From a virus, in the IMG/VR virus record IMGVR_UViG_3300034118_001140, positions 1-21,684 of that record: a stretch of 21,684 bases of DNA, one strand, 5' to 3'. Position numbers and translations under genes: made by a program. Of this stretch, positions 15,601 to 21,684 are shown piece by piece (the stretch's first letter is position 1; each line of letters opens with the position of its first letter). The notes beneath the pieces were generated by a model, which made no database searches, was not told the origin of the DNA, and worked only from the letters and a program-made list of their open reading frames with translations.

Positions 15601-15934
15601 GCGCCTCCAGCCTTCCAAGATCGAGGTGGGCATGGACAACGGCACGGCGCAGGGGCGGCGCTTTGTCGCCAAGCGGGCCACGTTGAACCTGTGGAAGACT
15701 TTCGGGGCGCAGTATGCCGACGACCCGTCCGCGACCGAATCGAAGTGGTTCGAGGTGCTGGGCCGGTCCACCGAAACCAACAGTGGCGAGGCCGAGCCGC
15801 TTTACACAGGAATGGTTGACATTACCAACCTTGGCGCACACAAGACCAGTATCGACTTCACGCTCCGCCAGACCCTGCCGCTTCCCTGCAACATCCTCGC
15901 GGTGATTCCAAAAATCGAAGTCCTAGGCAAATGA
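12662..15934 (+). CDS. Tail nozzle (tubular B-like) protein with an inserted repeat array
   Basis: 1090 residues. The N-terminus (NSFNAGELSPLMDARVD, then LENFIPKIYGGAFRRPGTMY, residues 8-54) and the segment from about 370 (PIRLFDFNVSATTRYILAFG, DGYVRIYNDDGTPF, YFAHPKYPPQKLERF) are typical of podovirus nozzle proteins, which form the hexameric lower tail. Between them, residues about 60-370 form an insertion with four or five degenerate repeats of roughly 40-55 residues (for example QGFSSGSVWVN...AVYTCSS...ATWTLST and QGYVVNSVWID...AVYVCTAS...ATWALST). Such repeats are common in phage fibres. The C-terminal half carries LWFGGTELQPNTIWASATGD and VIFTQSEEWTA, as in the beta-propeller part. Length exceeds T7 gp12 (about 800), largely because of the insertion. 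Confidence 0.85.
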   Translation: MSIHVHRNSFNAGELSPLMDARVDEAKHPFSCRILENFIPKIYGGAFRRPGTMYLATQHALADWVENVNRDHRLLFPNGNPPPPPTVFRANGVEANDADWVVVTAKVEYSTASNPTNAANTTQGFSSGSVWVNLSTGAVYTCSSADSSTATWTLSTAQHNKTATTFPIPSDDSGDGYQVGSLWFDVGKFYPANTLYLEDDGKTVYKVTASTPWTWTLVTVQNKLDGNGPPTSANNNSQGYVVNSVWIDEPNRAVYVCTASTTATATWALSTAKNNLDGITIPTESNNSSQGYTNAGAYTSESYWVRNNRKLWRRNSTSAGILVWSDVTGTSNLTSTRPPSGADIGHPIGDYWVWEDENRAWQLASLTNQEPIRLFDFNVSATTRYILAFGDGYVRIYNDDGTPFIDQVNLPYNLPLQLATPYLAADLFEVQIAQLGNLAYFAHPKYPPQKLERFFRANFNADTFQWSRVSWSFPAFRDTNNSGVTATPSATSGSSININFTADPFTDTLQYGKYTGARIMLSQRRAASHVKLALGGTASSDAVNILGSYQVFTYGTFTGTLRVQAKDKAGAWTTLRSFEFTAETGGRQIVFSSATQEATDLRLDVTHTSTPSGASPVAYLEAGDSRRVGYARISDGIGFNESLPVVDCAVQLPFDSTAATTEWAIEAWAEYAGWPRAVCFHEQRLWFGGTELQPNTIWASATGDYENFRRGAFDNDALAFTLAAQEGSAIQSLVSHSSLVIFTQSEEWTAATSQQTAITPSNIFVRRQSRFGSTHRQAFVAANNLLFLQRGARKLRQFSYGQGGEGVASDLTLLAEHITRSGIRQMAFQQQPDPIIWAVRNDGVLLSLTYEPDQSVIAWARHTSGTGLVESVAVIYGDEGDADQVWLVVNRGGTRLIERFDPDHFAKLDENNADELVYVDSAVLVSGSPSTTISGLTHLNGSTVAILADAGVEESKVVSAGQVSIGTAAAVRIAGIPYTSRLQPSKIEVGMDNGTAQGRRFVAKRATLNLWKTFGAQYADDPSATESKWFEVLGRSTETNSGEAEPLYTGMVDITNLGAHKTSIDFTLRQTLPLPCNILAVIPKIEVLGK
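12839..13771 (+). repeat. Insertion with fibre-type protein repeats inside the nozzle gene
   Basis: This in-frame segment encodes nozzle residues about 60-370. Repeat cores are seen near residues 123-155, 176-220, 238-270, 289-325 and 341-365, each with a GY/GF-x(3)-GSVW-like start, an aromatic VY(T/V)C-type strand and a closing W. A proline run (81-85) marks its start region. The DNA copies have diverged, so the array is not recent. Confidence 0.7.
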
Positions 15935-16749
15935 TGATTCTCCCCACACTCATTTCTGCCATCGGCGGAGGGATCGGCGTTCTCGGGCAACTGGGGAGCG
16001 CACGCCGCTATTCCCAGACCGCCGGAATCAACGCGGGAATCGACGCCGCCAACGCGACCCAACAACGGGCCACGACGCTCAACCAGCTCGCCCTCAATCG
16101 CGTGGGCATCGGCATCCAGCGGGGAGCCAATCGGGCGAACCTGCGCCTTGCCATTGCCGAGAACGAGGCCCAGCAGCGGAACGCCGAGCGACTGCGGAAC
16201 TTTGCCGAAGCGCGAACCGCATCGAGCCGGGAAGCGATCCGCCGGAAGATGCGTGCCTTCGATGAGTTTCAAGGGCGGCAGCAGGCGGCCACGGCGGCGA
16301 GCGGCGTCATGATGTCCGGCAGCCCTCTGGAGGTCATGGCCGAATCGGCGGCCCAATTTGCCCTGGAGGTGCAGGACGCGCAGGATGCGGCCAACTTCGA
16401 GCGGAACGACACCCTCGCCCGCGCCGGCATGATCGAGGCCGGGGCCGCCCTCGGCAACGCCCGCGCCCGCGCCGACTACCAGATGGGCCAGCGGGGAGCC
16501 GCCCTCTCCATGGCTGCCAACAAGCTCGGTCGCATCGGAGCCCAGACTGCCTACCAAATGGCGCTCCAGCAGGCGGAGATGAAGCGCCTCGCCGGAATGG
16601 ACGCCGCCCAAGGGGCGACCACCTCGGCCCTCGGATCGGCCCTCGCGGGCGTCGGCGGAATCCTCCAGCAGAACTACACCAGCAATTACCTCGGCATGAA
16701 CCTCCCCGGCGTGACTTCGCGTCCGGCGGGATCCTCCATTTGGCGATGA
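15931..16749 (+). CDS. Internal virion/ejection protein (T7 gp14-like position)
   Basis: 272 residues. A hydrophobic Gly-rich N-terminus (about 1-22, LPTLISAIGGGIGVLGQLG) is followed by a long Ala/Gln/Arg-rich helical region (about 30-115). The segment QAATAASGVMMSGSPLEVM (about 118-136) with a following acidic helix is the pattern I associate with podovirus internal proteins that are ejected into the host envelope. Gene order (nozzle, small internal protein, larger internal proteins) matches T7 gp12-gp14-gp15-gp16. It starts at 15931 with an ATGA overlap (a second ATG at 15934 is possible). A role in forming the transenvelope DNA channel is inferred. Confidence 0.75.
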   Translation: MMILPTLISAIGGGIGVLGQLGSARRYSQTAGINAGIDAANATQQRATTLNQLALNRVGIGIQRGANRANLRLAIAENEAQQRNAERLRNFAEARTASSREAIRRKMRAFDEFQGRQQAATAASGVMMSGSPLEVMAESAAQFALEVQDAQDAANFERNDTLARAGMIEAGAALGNARARADYQMGQRGAALSMAANKLGRIGAQTAYQMALQQAEMKRLAGMDAAQGATTSALGSALAGVGGILQQNYTSNYLGMNLPGVTSRPAGSSIWR

Positions 16750-17132
16750 GCCTCCACTTTGAACTGATGAGCGAACAGGAACAGCACGAACTTTTCGAGG
16801 CTTTGGAGCGGATCAACCACGCGGGTTCCGCCCTCAAGGTCATCGCATGGGCTCTCGGCGGCCTCGCGGCGGCGGGCGTGGCGGTCGCCGGGTGGGTCTT
16901 CACCGTCAACCAGGTGCAGGCGGAGCATGGCGATGACATCGCGGAGCTGCAACCGAAGGTCGCGCAGCTGGAAACGCGGGCGGTGCGGTTCGACGCCGCA
17001 CCTCCTCCGTCGCAGGCGCAGTTCCACGACATCGACAAGCGCCTCGACCGCACCGAGGACCAGCTCGCGGACATCAAGGAGCAGAGCGCCCTGATCCTCG
17101 AAGCCGTCAAGAAACTCGAAGCCAGACCCTAA
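16746..17132 (+). CDS. Small membrane protein with C-terminal coiled coil
   Basis: 128 residues from the ATG that overlaps the previous stop (ATGA); a TTG six bases upstream is a less likely start. Residues about 30-54 form one transmembrane segment (VIAWALGGLAAAGVAVAGWV). A charged helix (60-82), a short Pro linker (86-88) and a second heptad-like helix (92-126) follow. The layout, one N-terminal membrane helix plus coiled coil, resembles inner-membrane spanins (T7 gp18.5-like) and some holin-like proteins, but I see no overlapping outer spanin gene and no endolysin nearby. A role with the surrounding ejection proteins is equally plausible. Function unresolved. Confidence 0.7.
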   Translation: MSLHFELMSEQEQHELFEALERINHAGSALKVIAWALGGLAAAGVAVAGWVFTVNQVQAEHGDDIAELQPKVAQLETRAVRFDAAPPPSQAQFHDIDKRLDRTEDQLADIKEQSALILEAVKKLEARP

Positions 17133-17133
17133 A

Positions 17134-19056
17134 ATGCCCATCATTCCACAATATCGAGCAGAGGGACCGGCCCAGCCGGTGGCTCCGGCCATGGAGTCCG
17201 AGCAGGGGCTGCGGGTCGATGCGTCCACCGCCCTTCGCGGCATCGCTTCTCTGGCGGACGCCCTGGGCGATGTCAAGCAGCCCGTCGCCAACGTCTCGCC
17301 GGAACTCGGCCAGGCAAGCGCCAGGGGGCTCCAGAACCTGGGGCAGGGCGTCGGCAACCTCGGGGAGGCCATGTTCGACGTGCGCCAGCGCATTGCCGAG
17401 GCGTGGAACTTCCGCAAGGTTTCGGAGGCGCAGGAAGCCATGGACCGCGAGGTGGGCGAATTCGAGGCTTGGAAGCTGACTGAACCCAACCCGACCCGGT
17501 GGGAGTCGGAGTGGAAGGGCCGGATGGAGCGCATCCAGAACGACCTGCTTTCCGGCGAGGATCTCTCCCCGGCGGCCAAGGACCAGATCTCGGCGCGGGT
17601 CATCACCTTCGGCAACCGGCACGGTGTCCGCGTGGGCCTCGACGCCGCGAAGCAGGTCGTGGAGTTGGCCAACCAATCGAACGGCGCGGAGATCATGCGG
17701 GCGGTTCGCGCGGGGGATCTGGCGACGGTAGAGAACCTCACCCAGTATGCCGTCGATCAAGGCTGGCAGGGCGCGGATTGGGCGGAGCGGACCCGGTGGG
17801 AGGCAAGCGAGAAGATCCGCGAGGACGCGCTCAACGGGGCGAAGCTGCGGAGCGAGACCTTCGCGCTGCGCGGATTGTGGCAGGAAGGCCGGGACGAGAT
17901 CGCCAACGCGCCGTGGGAAACCGAGGACGACCGCCAGAATGCTGTCGCCAACTTCGACAGCAAGGTCGTGTCCCGGCAGATTCAGTTCGAGGTCATCGAG
18001 CGTGCGCGTGACGGCGCGGACCCGGACGACCTTATCGCGGAGCTGACCGCCAAGGACGCCGAGGGCAACTACGTCAACCACCCGGAACTTTCACCCATGA
18101 TGCGGGCCGAGACTTTGGAGCCGCTATACAAGGCCAAGAACGACGAATACGCGTCCCAGGTCGAGGCCGCCGAGATCTACATTGGCAACGGTGACATCAA
18201 GACCGAGGGGGATCTCGACGCGTTCTTCGACGGCAAGCCCATCGACCCGCTCAACCGGTCGATCCTGACGGCCAAGCTCAAGGAGGAATTCGTCAAGACC
18301 GAGGCCGGCATCGTTGACCTCATGGCCAAGGCCGCTGCCTACGACCCGGCCAAGGATGTCGGAGGAGTTGCCGCCGGGGTTCTGGAGTTGGCTATCGGTC
18401 AGACCATGGGCGACGACCCGAGGGCGGAGGGCGCTCGAACCATCCTCGAAAAGCGCAAGAACGGGGAGCCGCTGACGTTTGGGGAGGACATCCTTGCGAC
18501 GAGGAAGAAGGCCATGGAGGAAATGGCCCACGCCGGGGCTGATTATCGCGTCGAGGCCGGGAAGCTGGAACAGCGAGAGGTTTCGGGAAAGACGCTCTTC
18601 ATCGACTTCAGTCAGCAGCCCGACGAGGGTGACGCGGCGCGATACGAGGAAACGGTCGATCCTTGGTGGCGGGGGCCGAGGCAGAAAGTCGGTCGCATCG
18701 TCGAGGTCAGCCAGGCGGATCGCGAAGATCTGCTTGAAGGCAAGGCCAAGTTTGTCACCGACCAACGGAAGAAGCGGGCCGTCGATGAGGATGTGGCGAA
18801 GACTCTCCTTGAAATGCAGCGCCAGGCCGACACCGGCGAGATGACGCGGGAGAACGCGCCGGAGGTCGAGCGCAAGATCACCGAGCCCGCCCGAGCGAAG
18901 GCCGCCGAAAAGATGGTCGATGAGAAACTCAGCGGCGACGACCCTCTCGGAATGTCACCCGCAGGGGAGAGCGGCCAAATTGACCCTGCCCTGTTTCCAG
19001 AAAAAGACCTCGAGTGGCTCAACAGCTACACCATCCCGGCGCAAGCCACCATGTGA
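17134..19056 (+). CDS. Candidate internal virion protein (T7 gp15-like position)
   Basis: 640 residues, highly charged and mostly helical, with no membrane segment, signal peptide or enzyme motif that I recognise. The N-terminal 80 residues are Gly/Ala/Pro-rich; about 90-330 are amphipathic helices with repeated Trp-Glu patterns (FEAWKLTEPNPTRWESEWKG); the C-terminal part (about 545-600) is Lys/Arg/Glu-rich. The length is near that of T7 gp15 (about 750) and the place in the operon is the same, so an ejected internal core protein is likely. One base separates it from the preceding stop and no Shine-Dalgarno motif is seen; its stop overlaps the next start by TGATG. Confidence 0.65.
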   Translation: MPIIPQYRAEGPAQPVAPAMESEQGLRVDASTALRGIASLADALGDVKQPVANVSPELGQASARGLQNLGQGVGNLGEAMFDVRQRIAEAWNFRKVSEAQEAMDREVGEFEAWKLTEPNPTRWESEWKGRMERIQNDLLSGEDLSPAAKDQISARVITFGNRHGVRVGLDAAKQVVELANQSNGAEIMRAVRAGDLATVENLTQYAVDQGWQGADWAERTRWEASEKIREDALNGAKLRSETFALRGLWQEGRDEIANAPWETEDDRQNAVANFDSKVVSRQIQFEVIERARDGADPDDLIAELTAKDAEGNYVNHPELSPMMRAETLEPLYKAKNDEYASQVEAAEIYIGNGDIKTEGDLDAFFDGKPIDPLNRSILTAKLKEEFVKTEAGIVDLMAKAAAYDPAKDVGGVAAGVLELAIGQTMGDDPRAEGARTILEKRKNGEPLTFGEDILATRKKAMEEMAHAGADYRVEAGKLEQREVSGKTLFIDFSQQPDEGDAARYEETVDPWWRGPRQKVGRIVEVSQADREDLLEGKAKFVTDQRKKRAVDEDVAKTLLEMQRQADTGEMTRENAPEVERKITEPARAKAAEKMVDEKLSGDDPLGMSPAGESGQIDPALFPEKDLEWLNSYTIPAQATM

Positions 19057-21684
19057 TGCCCATCCCAGAACAAGACGCCCTTCGTGCCATTGCCGTCGCA
19101 AAGGCCAACCCGAACGACCCTGCCGTCATCGCCAAGGCGCAGGCGCTCACCCGTGCCTATCAGGCCCAGCAGGAGGCCGCCGGTCTCTCCATGTTCCCCG
19201 AGCAGGAGCGCCGCCGAGACGAGCAGGCATCGACCCTCCGGTCGTTCTTCACCGAGCCCAATCACGGCCTTGATGAGGACACGCTTGTTTCCCTCAATGA
19301 AAACTTCCGCGAGTCCCCGGACGAGAAGTTCAAGCTCTTCAACCGGAAGTGGTTTGAGGCTGCCGGAGTCCCCAGGGAGCGCGTCGAGCGCGAGGCCGAT
19401 GAGCTGATGAAGATCTACTCGGAAAGGGAGTGGGGAACTCCCTCCACGACCCACAAGCATTTCTTCGACCGCATCGCGAGGGATTACCAAACCCGCGAGG
19501 AGGTCGCCAACGCCGCCAAGGAAACCTCGCTCCAGAACCTGGGCGTCCTCCGCTCCGAGCTGGCCTTCAAGGAGCGGTTCCGCGAGAACTCCTCCTATGT
19601 GGGGCGGGAGCAGAAGTGGGACAAGGAGTTCCAATCCCTCAAGGACCGGTTCGACCAAAAGCTGGCTCCGCATCGCTCGACGGTCAAGCTGCTGTCGGCG
19701 GCCCTGATGACCAAGGAGGGCGTCGATGTGGAAGATCCCACGACGATGGACGAAGCCCTGGCCCAGCGGCGCGAGATCGACAATGCTGCGAGCTATCGGG
19801 AGCTGGCCGAGATGGTGATGATGGTCCCCGCCGAAGACCGCAAGCTCGTCATCGCTGCGGCGGTGGCGGCCAGCGCCAACGACGAGGCCGGGAGGAAGAG
19901 CGTCATGGAGGGGCTGGTCGAGAAGTTCGACCGGGGGCTGCGCGGCGGAATGGATTCTGTCGTCTCCATCGGTGAGCGCAGTCAGGCCATCGCCGTTGAG
20001 CGGGCCATTGCCGAGGGTGTCGAGGTTCCCGCCGAAAAGGCCGGAACGCCGGAGGAATACATGGAAGCCGTGCTTCAGCGCGTAGCCGGTGGTGACGCTT
20101 ATGAGGTCCGGGCTGGAGTCATGAAGGCGGTGGCCGGGGCGGATTTCGACAAGCCCTCGGACGAGGTCAAGGACCAGGCTTTGGCCATGATCCGAGAAAA
20201 CAAGGACGCCATCGACCTTCGGGACGAGCTTCGGCTCGCGGCAGAAAACGACATTGATCCGGTGACTTCGGAGTTCCTTCCCGTGCGCGGGCTTTACGCC
20301 GCCGCCGAGTCCGTCCCCTACATGATGACCTCCATGGCTCGCGGCGGATGGGCGATCAACGCCATGGCCTTGGCCGGGGATTCCTACCGGTCCCTTCGGG
20401 CGGCGAATCCGACCATGACCGCAGAGCAGGCGCAGACGCTCTCCATGCTTTCCGGTCCCTTCCAGGCATTCATCGAGAAGGGCCAGACCACACTGGCACT
20501 GGGCCAGTTCAAGGCCGTCAACCGCTTCTTCAACCAGATCACCCGGACCAAGGGCGCGGTCGCCTCGCGATTCCTCACCCGCACCGCCGCCACAGCCGGT
20601 CTGGAAATGGTTCAAGAGAACGTGCAGGATTTGACGCCCTTCGTGCTGCAAGGGCTCCTTTCGGCCCTCGACGAGGATATGCCGGAAGTTCCCTGGGGGC
20701 CGGTCTATGGCGACCTGCTCAAGCAACAGCCCGAACTGTTCTTCGCGGTGCTGCCACTGGCGGTGATCGGCGGCGGGGCCGGGACGTATTCGGATTTCAA
20801 GGGCGGGGCGGAACTTCTCACCTCCTACGACCTCCTCCGAGCCACCGGCCTGTCCGAGGCGGCGGCTTCCGAGGTGCGGGCGCTGGCAAGCCAGGGCAAC
20901 GTCGAGGGGGCGCAGACTCTCCTGCGGCAGGAGTTCAAGACCCTCGGCCAGGACCAGAAGTCGGTGCAGGAGGCGCGGGCCGAGGCGATCCCCAGAATGA
21001 TCGCGGAGCGCGAGGCCATGCAGCAGGCGCTGAACGAGGCCGGGGAGCTGGACATCCTCCCGGCCATCCTTCGCGAGGGCGAGAAATACACGCTCCGCTA
21101 CTCCGGCGGGGAGGCGGTCCAATACGATTCCCACGCGGAGGCGTTCGCACGCTTCGAGGCGGTGGCCTCCAGTGCGGTCGCCGCCCTCCATGAGGACATG
21201 ATCACCGCCGCCCGCATGACCACCTCGCAGATCGAGCGGGGCCGGGAGGTGAAGTTCATCGTTTCTCCCCTGCGTCCAACGACCGAGGACATGGAGGCGC
21301 AAGGGGTGGCGACCGGCGAGGACATGGCCCAGCGCATGGAGATCTCCGAGGCCGACAAGGCGCTCACGCCCAAGACCGAGGAGCGAAAGGCCAAGGCCAT
21401 GGCGGGCATGGTCGCCAATTCGCCGGAGGCGAGGACGGCGGTCAACTACATTCTCGGATCCGCGACGACCGCCGACGCCGCGCCGGATTCCTTTGGGGAC
21501 CGTGTCGTCCGCAACACGGTGCGACTCTACCAGGGGGCGACACCCTTCACCCTCTTCGAGGAAACCGCCGAGGGGGACGCCAAGTTCATGATCCGCGAGC
21601 TGGGCCTCCGGCGGTGGATGATCGGGGCGCTCCGGCAATGGGAGGCGACGAGCGGGGACACCCTGTTCCGCGCCAGCATCAAGG
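19056..21684 (+). CDS. Very large internal virion protein, 5' part (continues past the window)
   Basis: An open frame starts at the ATG overlapping the previous stop (TGATG) and runs to the window edge with no stop: at least 876 residues. The visible part is helical and charged. A moderately hydrophobic segment, ELFFAVLPLAVIGGGAG, lies near residues 560-576. The last visible region (about 795-876) has a VVRLYQG-like strand region and an acidic FEETAEGDAKF motif that I cannot assign. In order and size it matches T7 gp16 or the giant ejected proteins of environmental podoviruses. No lytic transglycosylase motif, expected at the start of T7 gp16, is visible. An equally long frame exists on the opposite strand, but overlap with the upstream gene, uniform gene direction and protein character favour this strand. 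Confidence 0.75.
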   Translation, partial: MPIPEQDALRAIAVAKANPNDPAVIAKAQALTRAYQAQQEAAGLSMFPEQERRRDEQASTLRSFFTEPNHGLDEDTLVSLNENFRESPDEKFKLFNRKWFEAAGVPRERVEREADELMKIYSEREWGTPSTTHKHFFDRIARDYQTREEVANAAKETSLQNLGVLRSELAFKERFRENSSYVGREQKWDKEFQSLKDRFDQKLAPHRSTVKLLSAALMTKEGVDVEDPTTMDEALAQRREIDNAASYRELAEMVMMVPAEDRKLVIAAAVAASANDEAGRKSVMEGLVEKFDRGLRGGMDSVVSIGERSQAIAVERAIAEGVEVPAEKAGTPEEYMEAVLQRVAGGDAYEVRAGVMKAVAGADFDKPSDEVKDQALAMIRENKDAIDLRDELRLAAENDIDPVTSEFLPVRGLYAAAESVPYMMTSMARGGWAINAMALAGDSYRSLRAANPTMTAEQAQTLSMLSGPFQAFIEKGQTTLALGQFKAVNRFFNQITRTKGAVASRFLTRTAATAGLEMVQENVQDLTPFVLQGLLSALDEDMPEVPWGPVYGDLLKQQPELFFAVLPLAVIGGGAGTYSDFKGGAELLTSYDLLRATGLSEAAASEVRALASQGNVEGAQTLLRQEFKTLGQDQKSVQEARAEAIPRMIAEREAMQQALNEAGELDILPAILREGEKYTLRYSGGEAVQYDSHAEAFARFEAVASSAVAALHEDMITAARMTTSQIERGREVKFIVSPLRPTTEDMEAQGVATGEDMAQRMEISEADKALTPKTEERKAKAMAGMVANSPEARTAVNYILGSATTADAAPDSFGDRVVRNTVRLYQGATPFTLFEETAEGDAKFMIRELGLRRWMIGALRQWEATSGDTLFRASIK

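Noticed and set aside
19026-21638. An 870-codon open frame on the minus strand
   Set aside because: It mirrors the large plus-strand gene. In GC-rich coding DNA the opposite strand often stays open; the plus-strand frame overlaps the upstream gene by TGATG and shows a natural protein composition, while the minus-strand product is low-complexity and rich in Leu, Gly, Arg and His.

Overview
This window is a contiguous late (virion-structure) module of a tailed double-stranded DNA phage or prophage. The parts are those of a short-tailed (podovirus-type) virion: a large terminase, a T7 gp8/epsilon15-like head-tail connector portal, a scaffold, an HK97-fold-type capsid protein, T7 gp11-like tail tubular A domains, a tail nozzle (tubular B-like) protein and a run of candidate internal/ejection proteins. 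Gene order and one recognisable small gene (Bbp19-like) resemble Bordetella phage BPP-1 and its environmental relatives. The DNA is GC-rich and all genes lie on the + strand. The host cannot be named from sequence. Shine-Dalgarno motifs are visible before only a few genes (clear at 4589-4597 and 6543-6548).

Layout. 1-79: leader with three short dyads. 80-4005: DNA packaging and portal (TerL, two small proteins, portal). 4002-5430: Bbp19-like protein, HeH-domain protein and scaffold. 5431-5609: non-coding leader with the second copy of a 33-bp repeat. 5610-7023: capsid protein and a candidate cement protein, closed by a strong hairpin terminator (7034-7076). 7080-7152: a tRNA gene with anticodon CAT and an initiator-like C1.A72 mismatch. 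7164-12662: a receptor-binding block in which two paralogous tail tubular A proteins, each fused to its own collagen-like fibre, flank a small helical protein and a beta-sandwich protein. 12662-15934: nozzle protein carrying an inserted array of fibre-type repeats. 15931 to the end: candidate ejection proteins, including a membrane/coiled-coil protein and a very large protein cut by the window edge.

How it works together (inference). The packaging motor fills the capsid through the portal; tail tubular A adaptors join portal to nozzle; because the fibres are covalently part of the adaptors, the phage may build a ring with two kinds of fibre. Most adjacent genes overlap by ATGA or TGATG, implying translational coupling along long messages. 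The two copies of the 33-bp repeat, before 2018 and before the capsid gene, are the best candidates for promoters or another control element. No integrase, replication, lysis endolysin or reverse-transcriptase gene is visible, so lifestyle cannot be decided from this window.

The most unusual points are the duplicated adaptor-fibre fusions, the repeat insertion in the nozzle protein, the initiator-like tRNA inside the structural operon and the 33-bp repeat.
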